Assembly (NCBI GenBank): GCA_020442725.1
Contig: JAGRJO010000002.1
Location: 1-38,097 of the forward strand
Origin: Lysobacterales bacterium
GTDB taxonomy: Bacteria > Pseudomonadota > Gammaproteobacteria > Xanthomonadales > Marinicellaceae
DNA length: 38,097 bases
Direction of reading: 5' to 3'
Shown here: one piece after another, positions 1 to 7,703 of the stretch
How positions within the stretch are numbered: the stretch's first letter is position 1
Layout of the letters: each line of letters starts with the position of its first letter
Notes under the pieces: model-generated
What the model saw: the letters and a program-made list of their open reading frames with translations, nothing else
Databases searched by the model: none
What the model was told of the DNA's origin: nothing
Translations under genes and position numbers: made by a program

Positions 1-1
1 A

Positions 2-1408
2 AAAGTCATTGCACAAGTACCTTCCAAGGTTGCAAACTTTATCATCAACGAAAAACGCACAGAACTTTTTGAGTTAGAGAAAAGACACAAAGTTCCTTTA
101 TTGATTGTTGCAAACGAATATTACCAAACCCCACATTTTGATGTGACGCGACTAAAAAAATCCGAAGCCGGAAAAGTGGATATTAATAATCTTAAGTTGA
201 ACAAGCCTGAGAATGAAGAGGGTGCTGAAAGCAAATCAATGCAAGCTGTTGACAAAGTGGTCTCTAAAGCGGCTGTCGGCGTTTTAATTCCTGAAGCCCA
301 AGCTCCTAAACCAAAAAATGGCTTTGTAAAGTGGTTGAAATCTTTATTTTCAAAAGATAACTCAAAAAACAAAAAGAAAAAACCATATCAAAAAGATAAT
401 AAAAACAGGAATTCCAAGCCGAAAAATAGAAAAGCTCCCCAGAATCGTAAACCGGCTACCACTCCAAATAACAATCAAAACACTCATCAAAACAATAAAC
501 CTAAAGGTGGAAGAAGAACTCCTTACAACAATGGAAATCGTAAGGATACAAAAACCAATAAGCCAAATACACAAGCAGATGCTCAGAATAAGGCTGAGAA
601 TAACAAGTCACCTGCTAACAAGAGGAAACCAAAACCGGCTCAAAAACCCAATGTGAAACAGCAAGATGTTCAGCAACAAACTTCTGAGCCAGCAGTATCC
701 ACAAAAGCGACTGAGCAAATCATGAAAAGACCTCTTGGTAGCGTGGCATCCTATGCAGCTCAAAAACAACAAGAGACTCAAAGTTCAAATTCTCAAAATG
801 CGAATAAAGTGGATGTGGAGAATACAAATCCTTCCGTAAAAACTACTGACAAAATCGATCAAAGTTCACAACAAACGAGTCAATCTAAAGATCAAAAACA
901 AAAGTCCACAAAACCAAATAGAAGAAATAAACCGACTAATACTCAAGCTGGCAAAACAGATAATCAGTCGGCAGCACCAAAAACTCAGACAGAGGAGACC
1001 AAGGTTGTAAATTCAGAAAAAGCAATGCCAAAACAAAATAATGAGCAAAGCAATACTACTGATAAGCCAATGACTGATAACTCTGGTCAAAAAGCGAGTG
1101 ATAATCAAAAAGTCGGTCCTGAAAAAACTTTAGAAGTAAATAATCAGCAACCAGTCGAAAAAACAACTAAGAAAACGACAAAGAAAACAGCAAAGAAGAA
1201 AACCAGTAAAAAGGTTTCCAATAAAAAAGCTGAAAACACGAAGTCCTCGACTGAAGTTAAGAAGGACGAAAGCAAACCCGTAGAAAAAAATGAAACAACT
1301 GCAAAGCCCAATACTTCCAAAGAGGAAAAGCAAACTCAGGAAATCAAAAAACCAAAACCTGTGAAGAAAGTTGCTGACCCAACCAGCGGGATTAATTTCG
1401 ATATATAG
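2..1408 (+). CDS. rne: Ribonuclease E, C-terminal part (5' end outside window)
   Basis: The reading frame is open from base 2 and has no start codon inside the window; a TTG at 101 lies inside the conserved part and is not a real start. The first ~45 residues read like the end of the RNase E/G catalytic half (VPSKVANFIINEKRTELFEL, then EKRHKVPLLIVANEYYQTPHF). The remaining ~400 residues are low-complexity and rich in K, N, Q, T, S and P, with a lysine/threonine block near 1159-1230 (TTKKTTKKTAKKK). In this family the tail is the disordered scaffold of the RNA degradosome and binds RNA and partner enzymes. I recognise no partner-binding motif in this one. It ends in GINFDI just before a strong terminator. 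RNase E is the essential endonuclease of mRNA turnover and rRNA processing. Confidence 0.88.
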   Translation, partial: KVIAQVPSKVANFIINEKRTELFELEKRHKVPLLIVANEYYQTPHFDVTRLKKSEAGKVDINNLKLNKPENEEGAESKSMQAVDKVVSKAAVGVLIPEAQAPKPKNGFVKWLKSLFSKDNSKNKKKKPYQKDNKNRNSKPKNRKAPQNRKPATTPNNNQNTHQNNKPKGGRRTPYNNGNRKDTKTNKPNTQADAQNKAENNKSPANKRKPKPAQKPNVKQQDVQQQTSEPAVSTKATEQIMKRPLGSVASYAAQKQQETQSSNSQNANKVDVENTNPSVKTTDKIDQSSQQTSQSKDQKQKSTKPNRRNKPTNTQAGKTDNQSAAPKTQTEETKVVNSEKAMPKQNNEQSNTTDKPMTDNSGQKASDNQKVGPEKTLEVNNQQPVEKTTKKTTKKTAKKKTSKKVSNKKAENTKSSTEVKKDESKPVEKNETTAKPNTSKEEKQTQEIKKPKPVKKVADPTSGINFDI

Positions 1409-1431
1409 AAGCACTTGAATTTATTCGCACG

Positions 1432-1470
1432 ACCCCAACTTAATTATTTCAATTCAAGTTGGGGTTTTTT
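1432..1470 (+). terminator. Rho-independent terminator of rne, abutting msrB start
   Basis: A perfect 10-bp stem (ACCCCAACTT at 1432-1441 with AAGTTGGGGT at 1456-1465) has a 14-nt loop and ends in a T run at 1465-1470. The next base is the A of the msrB ATG. The GGGG of the 3' arm (1461-1464) is also the only Shine-Dalgarno-like sequence before msrB. Confidence 0.9.
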
Positions 1471-1917
1471 ATGCGCTATCAGAAAACAAAAGAGGCTTTA
1501 GCAAAACTTTCTCCTGTACAATATCGTGTCACTCAGGAAGACGCAACCGAACATCCTTGGACAGGGGAGTATGTTTCAAACAAAGAAGTTGGGATTTATG
1601 TCGATATTGTTTCCGGTGAGCCTTTATTTGCTTCAGCAGATAAATTTGAATCCGGTTGTGGCTGGCCGAGTTTCAGTCGGCCAATTATCACTGATAATGT
1701 GATTGAGAAAAAGGACTCCAGTCACGGAATGATTCGGACTGAGGTCAGAAGTCAATATGCAGACAGTCATTTGGGACATGTTTTTGACGATGGACCGGAA
1801 GAACTCGGTGGCTTGAGGTATTGTATCAATTCGGCTTCATTGCGTTTTATCCCAAAGGATGAAATGGAAGCTGAGGGTTATGGTGAATTTTTAGATTTGA
1901 TTGAGGAATCAAAATGA
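1471..1917 (+). CDS. msrB: Peptide-methionine (R)-S-oxide reductase MsrB
   Basis: Reduces the R epimer of methionine sulfoxide in proteins, repairing oxidative damage. Of 148 residues, GEY at 32-34, SGCGWPSF at 61-68, GHVFDDGP at 102-109 and [11 protein letters not shown] at 116-126 are the family signatures. C118 is the catalytic cysteine and C63 the likely resolving cysteine. The two CxxC pairs of zinc-binding MsrB proteins are absent, so this is the zinc-free type. I chose ATG 1471 because the upstream TTG at 1459 lies inside the rne terminator stem and homology begins at the ATG. The stop overlaps msrA (ATGA), so the two are translationally coupled. No signal peptide: cytoplasmic. Confidence 0.95.
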   Translation: MRYQKTKEALAKLSPVQYRVTQEDATEHPWTGEYVSNKEVGIYVDIVSGEPLFASADKFESGCGWPSFSRPIITDNVIEKKDSSHGMIRTEVRSQYADSHLGHVFDDGPEELGGLRYCINSASLRFIPKDEMEAEGYGEFLDLIEESK

Positions 1918-2420
1918 ATCAGCAAAGAGCAGTTTTAGCAGGTGGTTGTTTTTGGGGAATGCAGGAACTCATTAGAAGTTTTCCGGGTGTTTTATCAACC
2001 AGAGTCGGATATTCCGGAGGTGATGTTGTTAACGCGACATATAAAAACCATGGAAGCCATGCAGAGAGTATCGAAATATTATTTGATGCTGATGTCATCA
2101 GCTATCGCAAGATACTCGAGTTTTTCTTCCAAATTCATGATCCGACAACATCCGATCGTCAGGGAAATGATCTTGGAAGCTCTTATCGTTCAGCGATTTT
2201 TTACGAAAACGATGAACAAAAATCAATTGCATTGGACACCATAGCCGATGTAGATGCCAGTGGTCTCTGGCCTGGAAAAGTTGTCACAGAAGTTGAATCT
2301 GTTGGTGATTTCTGGGAAGCAGAACCGGAACATCAGGATTATTTACAAAGATTCCCTGAGGGTTATACATGCCACTTTATCCGACCGGATTGGGTGTTGC
2401 CCAAACGCAATCAAGACTAG
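1914..2420 (+). CDS. msrA: Peptide-methionine (S)-S-oxide reductase MsrA
   Basis: Reduces the S epimer of methionine sulfoxide, complementing MsrB. The 168-residue protein carries the GGCFWG signature at 10-15, with catalytic C12, and the family motifs [14 protein letters not shown] and AEPEHQDYL. The start ATG overlaps the msrB stop by 4 nt, giving a two-gene msrBA unit. It ends 2 bp from the convergent regulator gene, with no recognisable terminator between them. No signal peptide. Confidence 0.96.
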   Translation: MNQQRAVLAGGCFWGMQELIRSFPGVLSTRVGYSGGDVVNATYKNHGSHAESIEILFDADVISYRKILEFFFQIHDPTTSDRQGNDLGSSYRSAIFYENDEQKSIALDTIADVDASGLWPGKVVTEVESVGDFWEAEPEHQDYLQRFPEGYTCHFIRPDWVLPKRNQD

Positions 2421-2422
2421 TT

Positions 2423-4756
2423 TTAGTTTAAACTATTTGAAAGCAGTTTTTGCAAACGAGCTTCTTCTTTGTCTCCCCAGATAGAAGAAGCTTTTTGTTT
2501 TGCCGACTTTGCGAGTTCAATTGATTGATTGACTTGCCCATTAGCGTTCATGATTTCGGCCTCGAATAAATCAATCTGCCACCAATCCAGATTCATAATT
2601 TTTAATTCATTTAGAGTGTCAGAGGCTTCCGAGAGTTGATCGTTTTGTATATGTTGTTGTCCAATCTTTAGTAAAATATTTGCCGAAGCAGCATCATTCC
2701 CCATCGCTCTGGATAATCTTAACCTTTGTTTGTAGGATTCTTGTAATTCCAGTGTTGATCCATAAGACTCCAGATAAAAATTCTCTAAATCCAGCCAGTA
2801 CATACGCATACGGCTGTCTTCACCGGACTTAAGGTAGGAAAATTCATCAAGCCAAACTTTGATAATATCTTTATCTCCTAGCTTTTGTTTACATTTCATC
2901 TGCACCATATCTATACTGCGACTGTTAAAATCATCGGGAAGTTTTGCAATTTTATCAAAAGTTGTTTGATAATCATTCTTTAGGAAATCAATATAAATTC
3001 CCAGTTTGGTCATTTCAAAATTTCTGGAATTGATTTTTGTTTCGGCAATATATTGTTGTAACTCACCATATACGCGTTCCAGAGCCGGGATATCTTCAGT
3101 CTCCAAATAGACGTCAGTCATGCTTAATTTGCTATCAATAATTCCGATACCATCATTGAGCTTTAGTTTGAACTCCAGTGATTCATTGAGTCTCTCAAGA
3201 GCTTCAGAATAACGTCCTTTTTTTGCCAGTAACATGGCATGTGCATTCATAACACTTGTGGCTTCTCTGTATTCTTGATTTTTATTGAATTGATCATAAG
3301 CCTGACTAAACAGACTAATCGCTTTATCGGTATTTTGTAACTCTCTTTCAATTTGTCCAAGAAGATAGATTGCAGTTGGGTCATCAGTGTTATTATGTTT
3401 TCTGGATATAGTTAATGCCTCGGTTACCCACTTGCGCGCATTATCATAATGACCTAGGTTTTTTTCAACGATTCCCATATTAAGAGATGTTTTAATTAGA
3501 AATTTATGGTTGTTCAATTTTTTAGCAAGCTCATAACTTTTCAAATAGTAATGAGTAGCTTCCTTGAAATCTCTCTGACGGAAATAGGCAACACCCAGAG
3601 AGTTATTGATTTCAAGTTCATTTGTAGGATCTTGAGGAAACTGGTCCAAGTTTTGTAATAAGTTCTGCAAATCGTCAATCGAGCCCTGATAATTGCTGAG
3701 TTTGCGTTTGACAATAGCTAATTCAATTTTCGCTGCAATCAGAGTCGGGTCTTGTTCGATTGCGAGCTCAAAGTATTTTTCGGCTTTATCAGCATATCCC
3801 TGGATTTGGTAAGACATACCTCGTGAGTAAAGTTCATTGGTAAAATCGTCTTCTGAAACGACATTTTCAATAGCGGTGGTGACTTGACCGGGTAATAATT
3901 GAGTGATTTGTTTCGCCATTTTTTGTGCTAAACCGCTGGGATTATCGCCTTCTATTTTGACTTCGGAGTAAACCCCTTTTGGATGATAAACGCTGTATCT
4001 GAGTACATAAAGTTTTTCATTATGTTGAGTCAGTACAGAACTGATGATGTAATCTGCATTAAATCGTTGTTTCAGTTTTAATAATTGCTCTTGAGAAATT
4101 GGGAATGTATCGGATTCCAGAATTTCTGTAGATTTTGCACTTTCCGAATCCGCCAGAAGACTGATATGAGTGCCTGACTCAATAACTTTGCTTGCCAAAG
4201 ACATAAGACCTAGAGAGACCCAAGAATAAGACTCATCTTCAATTTTATTGGAAACCGGAAGAACCATAAGTCTATGATGAGATATTTCTTCAGGGGTTTC
4301 CTGATTCAGATAAACAAGCCCGATTCCGATAAACGACAATAATGTCAGAATTAATAGTGTGGTTTTAACAGAAATACTCCTGAACAAAGATGTTTGAACT
4401 TCATCAATATTTGTTTTTGAAGTTGTTTTAGATTCAGGTTCTTTTTCGATGACTGTTATGTCAGCGATAAACTTATATCCATGTCCGTGGATTGTTTGAA
4501 TGTAGTTCTGTGGGTTCGATTCATCATTGAGTGCTTTGCGGGCTTTCATCACCGCTCTTGTGATCGCGGTTTCTGAAACCTCCACATTAGGCCAGATGGC
4601 ATCCTGAAGTTCATCCTTGCTGATAGCCTTATTGGCATTCTCAATGAAGAAAATTATGACCTCATAGACCTTAGGTTCTATGACTAAAAGCTCTTTATTG
4701 AGATAAATTTCGCGTAAAGTTGTATTTATTTGAAAATTGTCAATTTTATAACTCAT
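2423..4756 (-). CDS. CadC/ToxR-like membrane-anchored winged-helix regulator with TPR repeats
   Basis: The 777-residue protein has an N-terminal OmpR/PhoB-type winged-helix DNA-binding domain (about 1-100, with DELQDAIWP, SETAITRAVMKARKAL and YIQTIHGHGYKF). A charged linker follows, then one membrane segment at about 131-150 and a large C-terminal part. The latter starts with a segment like those preceding TPRs in this group (HHRLMVLPVSNK) and continues as many TPR units from about 310 (for example GYADKAEKYFELAIEQDP). This is the ToxR/CadC layout: DNA reading in the cytoplasm, sensing or partner binding outside the membrane, no phosphoreceiver. The ligand is unknown. It is divergent from the mddA-like gene, and the gap holds four 11-bp repeats that could be its own operator. 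No good Shine-Dalgarno precedes the ATG. Confidence 0.85.
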   Translation of the reverse strand: MSYKIDNFQINTTLREIYLNKELLVIEPKVYEVIIFFIENANKAISKDELQDAIWPNVEVSETAITRAVMKARKALNDESNPQNYIQTIHGHGYKFIADITVIEKEPESKTTSKTNIDEVQTSLFRSISVKTTLLILTLLSFIGIGLVYLNQETPEEISHHRLMVLPVSNKIEDESYSWVSLGLMSLASKVIESGTHISLLADSESAKSTEILESDTFPISQEQLLKLKQRFNADYIISSVLTQHNEKLYVLRYSVYHPKGVYSEVKIEGDNPSGLAQKMAKQITQLLPGQVTTAIENVVSEDDFTNELYSRGMSYQIQGYADKAEKYFELAIEQDPTLIAAKIELAIVKRKLSNYQGSIDDLQNLLQNLDQFPQDPTNELEINNSLGVAYFRQRDFKEATHYYLKSYELAKKLNNHKFLIKTSLNMGIVEKNLGHYDNARKWVTEALTISRKHNNTDDPTAIYLLGQIERELQNTDKAISLFSQAYDQFNKNQEYREATSVMNAHAMLLAKKGRYSEALERLNESLEFKLKLNDGIGIIDSKLSMTDVYLETEDIPALERVYGELQQYIAETKINSRNFEMTKLGIYIDFLKNDYQTTFDKIAKLPDDFNSRSIDMVQMKCKQKLGDKDIIKVWLDEFSYLKSGEDSRMRMYWLDLENFYLESYGSTLELQESYKQRLRLSRAMGNDAASANILLKIGQQHIQNDQLSEASDTLNELKIMNLDWWQIDLFEAEIMNANGQVNQSIELAKSAKQKASSIWGDKEEARLQKLLSNSLN

Positions 4757-4778
4757 TGATTTTAAATGTTATTATTCT

Positions 4779-4822
4779 TCGTCATAAAACCGTCACAAAA
4801 TCGTCAGTCAATCGTCAAGTAT
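4779..4822. promoter_or_regulatory. Four 11-bp direct repeats (YCGTCA), Pho-box-like operator candidate
   Basis: CGTCA occurs at 4780, 4791, 4802 and 4813, each exactly 11 bp after the last, separated by A/T-rich spacers. Repeats 1 and 2 (TCGTCATAAAACCGTCAC) match the E. coli Pho-box consensus CTGTCATAWAWCTGTCAY at 15 of 18 positions by my count. PhoB/OmpR winged helices bind head-to-tail direct repeats with this spacing. The array sits 22-66 bp upstream of the winged-helix regulator and about 90 bp upstream of the methyltransferase gene. Confidence 0.65.
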
Positions 4823-4856
4823 TCATTTGGCGAAACTGGAAAATGTGTCCCCAGGT

Positions 4857-4877
4857 TCAGCGAAAAAGTATCGCTGA
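4857..4877 (+). promoter_or_regulatory. Inverted repeat in the leader of the mddA-like gene
   Basis: TCAGCGA and TCGCTGA form a perfect 7-bp stem around a 7-nt loop, 34 bp before the ATG at 4912. No T run follows, so it is not a terminator. It may be an operator or a leader hairpin; the sequence does not decide between them. Confidence 0.4.
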
Positions 4878-4911
4878 GAAATAAATCTTATCACAACAAG
4901 GGGTAAATAAA

Positions 4912-5676
4912 ATGAAAAAATTAACAATATTTATATACGGTATCTTATCTTATGTCATGTTCTTAGGCGTGTGTGTCTGGGGAATCGGTTTTATCGGTAA
5001 TATAAAAGTCAGTAACTCACTGGATGCACTTCCAAACATTCCTTTTAGTCAGGCTTTGATGATCAATCTGGGATTGTTGGCATTATTCGCCATTCAACAT
5101 AGTGTAATGGCAAGACCTGCTTTCAAAAAGTGGTTCACTAAATATATTCCAAATGCTGCTGAAAGACCAACTTATGTATTTTTGTCGAATGTGGCGATGG
5201 TCGCTATTTTCTGGTTTTGGGAGCCTATGGGCGGAGTGATTTGGAGCACAGAAAGTGAGTTTATCAAAAACAGTGTTTTGACATTCTATATGTTCGGTTG
5301 GGCTTTAGTTGTTATCGCGACATTCTTAATCGACCACTTTCATCTTTTTGGCTTGAAACAAATTTGGTGTGAGCTAAAAGGTCAAAAACTTCCTCCTGCA
5401 AAATTTGTAATGCCTTCGCTGTACAAAAGAGTCAGACATCCATTGTATGTTGGTTGGTTGATTGTGTTCTGGGCGACTCCGATTATGACAGTTTCTCATC
5501 TGGTATTTGCATTGATGTGTACGGCTTATATTTTGGTTGCAGTGCAATTTGAAGAAAAAGATTTGGAAGCTGAATTTGGCGAAAAATACAGACAGTACAA
5601 AGAGGCTGTGCCAATGATTATTCCTGCTTTAAAAGCAAGGAAGCTCACTGAAAAAGAATTGGTTTCAAAATCTTAA
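4912..5676 (+). CDS. mddA: MddA-like methanethiol S-methyltransferase (ICMT/NnrU-type membrane protein)
   Basis: A 254-residue integral membrane protein with hydrophobic segments near 7-29, 45-65, 88-104, 120-140 and 180-212. The C-terminal RHPLYVG at 175-181 followed by FEEKDLEAEFGEKYRQY at 213-229 is the SAM-binding signature of the isoprenylcysteine methyltransferase superfamily. The N-terminal part (LALFAIQHSVMARPAFKKW, ERPTYVFLSN) resembles what I remember of MddA, which methylates methanethiol to dimethyl sulfide. Assignment within the superfamily is moderately sure; a related NnrU-type protein is the alternative. AAGGGG lies 7 nt before the ATG. The gene is divergent from the winged-helix/TPR regulator, which may control it. 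Confidence 0.75.
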   Translation: MKKLTIFIYGILSYVMFLGVCVWGIGFIGNIKVSNSLDALPNIPFSQALMINLGLLALFAIQHSVMARPAFKKWFTKYIPNAAERPTYVFLSNVAMVAIFWFWEPMGGVIWSTESEFIKNSVLTFYMFGWALVVIATFLIDHFHLFGLKQIWCELKGQKLPPAKFVMPSLYKRVRHPLYVGWLIVFWATPIMTVSHLVFALMCTAYILVAVQFEEKDLEAEFGEKYRQYKEAVPMIIPALKARKLTEKELVSKS

Positions 5677-5703
5677 ATATCAAAATTCTAAAAGGAGAAT
5701 AAC

Positions 5704-7419
5704 ATGAAAAAAGTATTTACATTTATCGGTTTAATGTTGGCATCTGTTCATAGTTTGGCTGTTCCGGTCACTTTAGGAAACGACGCAAATTGCACTTACA
5801 ACATCGCAAATACTAGCATTCAAAATTTGGTTGATGCCTTTGCAGGTGAGATTCGTGTAACCAAACAGGTCGAAATTATTGAGAATATTCAGATTGACAG
5901 GAGTATTACCATACAGGGAGGATATGAAAATTGTAATGATGCAGCATTGGGAATCAAAAATGGTGTTACAACAATTAACGGCAATAATCAGGCACCGGTA
6001 ATTAGTATTTCTGATGGGAATGATCTTATAACAGTTATAATTGACAGCTTGAAGTTAAAAAATGGTGTTGGACTTGGTAGTCAACATGGTGGGGGTATTT
6101 CAGTTAGAGAAACTAACAATAATGGTATAAAAATTGTTCTCAGAAGAAGTATTGTGAGTAATAATAATGGAAATTTTGGAGGTGGAGTTTTTCTCTATGG
6201 TCCCAGTGTTTCTCTAAGTCTCGAAGAATCAAAGATTTTGTCTAATGAAGCAGTTTACAATGGTGGTGGTATCTATTGTCATCAAGGATTTGTAAGACTT
6301 AGCAAGGATAGTGGAATCATATTAAATAGTGCATATAATTCATCAAATTCATACGGTCTAGGTGGTGGATTGTATGCCGGATCAGGTTGCGAAGTGGAAA
6401 TTCGATCAGGCACCAGTGGTTCTTTGTTCAATTTCAAAGGCATTGCAGGAAACTCATCCAGTAATCATGGAGGTGGAATCTATGCTCAAGGCGGATCTGT
6501 TGTTAAACTACAAAGCTACTTAATAGATGAATTTATTAACATTACAGAAAACTTTGCAGATTCCAACTTTAATGGGAGTGGTGAAGGTGGGGCCGCGTAT
6601 CTAACTGGTGCTGGAACAAAGCTGGAAGTTTATGGTGGTTTGATAAAAGAGAATTCAGCGGTTCATGGTGGTGGAATATCTGTTAATAATGCAGCAGAAC
6701 TAATTGTAGGCAAGTTCAACGGAAGTTGCTGGAATCAAAAAAACTGCAATCAGATTGTAGCCAATGAGGCAACTACAAATGGTGGATTTGGTGGAGCAAT
6801 TTACTCTATAGGCGGAAATATTGATATTTCTTACACGGATATTTCAGACAACCGTGCTGATAATGGAGTGGTTTTATATGCTGATTTTGGTGCAGACATC
6901 AAAGTGAGAGCATCAATGGTACATGATAATGGTGCAGGAAATGCAGACGGTTGGGAAGATATCTACAACTTTAGTATTCACAATAGCGATTTCATTATGA
7001 ATCATGTGACCTCTGCTTACAACGATGTAATAGGGTCTTCGCTTCGAATTGATGGTGGTAGCTATACTTTGGAAAATTCAATTATCTATGATCCTGATCC
7101 GGGCGTTACGGCTTCAATGACTGGCGTCACTGGGATTGAAAACTGTCTGGTTGTAAATTCAAGCGACGGTTTGAATCAATTTACTCAATCATTAGTTGCT
7201 TTTCCTAACTTTATTGATGTTGTCAACCGTGACTACCATGTGCGTGGACATTCAGAAGCAGCTGATTTGTGCCCAAGTACAGTAAACTCATTGGATCAGG
7301 ATTTTGAAGGGCAGAATATATGGGATGATCCGAGTCAGGTTAACATATTCGGCTTCAGAGATGCCGGAGCCGATGAAACCTATCTTTCAGATACTATCTT
7401 TGCAAGCGGGTTTGATTGA
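5704..7419 (+). CDS. Secreted right-handed beta-helix protein with C-terminal DxIFxxGFD tail
   Basis: A 571-residue exported protein. Residues 1-19 form a signal peptide (MKKVFTFIGLMLASVHSLA). The body is a string of short repeats built on GGGI/GGGL/GGAIY turns (HGGGISV, FGGGVFL, NGGGIYC, LGGGLYA, HGGGIYAQGG, HGGGISVNN, GGFGGAIYS), as in parallel beta-helix or polymorphic-outer-membrane-type proteins. Cysteines are few. The last residues, DTIFASGFD (563-571), match the tail of the unrelated protein encoded next. Such folds serve as adhesins or polysaccharide-active enzymes; I see no catalytic motif and give no function. AAAAGGAG lies before the ATG. The gene follows the methyltransferase gene by 27 bp and may be co-transcribed with it. 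Confidence 0.8.
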   Translation: MKKVFTFIGLMLASVHSLAVPVTLGNDANCTYNIANTSIQNLVDAFAGEIRVTKQVEIIENIQIDRSITIQGGYENCNDAALGIKNGVTTINGNNQAPVISISDGNDLITVIIDSLKLKNGVGLGSQHGGGISVRETNNNGIKIVLRRSIVSNNNGNFGGGVFLYGPSVSLSLEESKILSNEAVYNGGGIYCHQGFVRLSKDSGIILNSAYNSSNSYGLGGGLYAGSGCEVEIRSGTSGSLFNFKGIAGNSSSNHGGGIYAQGGSVVKLQSYLIDEFINITENFADSNFNGSGEGGAAYLTGAGTKLEVYGGLIKENSAVHGGGISVNNAAELIVGKFNGSCWNQKNCNQIVANEATTNGGFGGAIYSIGGNIDISYTDISDNRADNGVVLYADFGADIKVRASMVHDNGAGNADGWEDIYNFSIHNSDFIMNHVTSAYNDVIGSSLRIDGGSYTLENSIIYDPDPGVTASMTGVTGIENCLVVNSSDGLNQFTQSLVAFPNFIDVVNRDYHVRGHSEAADLCPSTVNSLDQDFEGQNIWDDPSQVNIFGFRDAGADETYLSDTIFASGFD

Positions 7420-7432
7420 TAAATGATTGTTA

Positions 7433-7528
7433 ACCATGAAGAGCATGAAGTTATTGAAGGATATTAATCATACAAATTACAAAAATCTCAGTTTATAAAA
7501 ACTTTATGTACTTCATGTACTTTATGGT
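7433..7528. repeat. Imperfect intergenic inverted repeat with ATGAAG units
   Basis: The left arm ACCATGAAGAGCATGAAGT (7433-7451) pairs at 16 of 19 positions with the right arm ending ACTTTATGGT (7510-7528). The arms contain ATGAAG units about 10 bp apart. It resembles the dispersed CATGAAG/CACGAAG intergenic repeats seen in many bacterial genomes. It lies just after the beta-helix gene. Confidence 0.5.
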
Positions 7529-7564
7529 GAAATCTAACTTTGTGGTTTTAACAAAAGCATTTGA

Positions 7565-7605
7565 CCCACTAATCTGTTTTCTCTTTTTCAGGTTGGTGGG
7601 TTTTT
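7565..7605 (+). terminator. Rho-independent terminator after the beta-helix gene
   Basis: CCCACTAATCTG (7565-7576) pairs with CAGGTTGGTGGG (7589-7600), using a few G-U pairs, around a 12-nt pyrimidine-rich loop. It is followed by TTTTT. Confidence 0.8.
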
Positions 7606-7638
7606 GTTTGTACAATCCTCAATATAACAAGCAATAGA

Positions 7639-7666
7639 TTGACGCTCTCAAATTTTAGCTTAGAAT
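7639..7666 (+). promoter_or_regulatory. Sigma-70-like promoter for the SpoIID-like gene
   Basis: TTGACG (7639-7644), a 16-bp spacer and TAGAAT (7661-7666) lie about 37 bp before the start at 7704, just downstream of the terminator. This makes the SpoIID-like gene its own transcription unit. Confidence 0.5.
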
Positions 7667-7703
7667 GATTCGATAACTATCTGTGTTATTTAGATGATTA
7701 TCA

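Noticed and set aside
1130-1414. 94-codon antisense frame, phenylalanine-rich and membrane-like
   Set aside because: It is the complement of the lysine-rich RNase E tail (AAA/AAG read as TTT/CTT), which gives false hydrophobic frames.
1942-2244. Second frame inside msrA
   Set aside because: It lies wholly within a clear msrA and has no ribosome site or family features.
4779-4822. Short CRISPR-like array
   Set aside because: The repeat unit is only 11 bp and the spacers are about 6 bp; it fits an operator, not a CRISPR.
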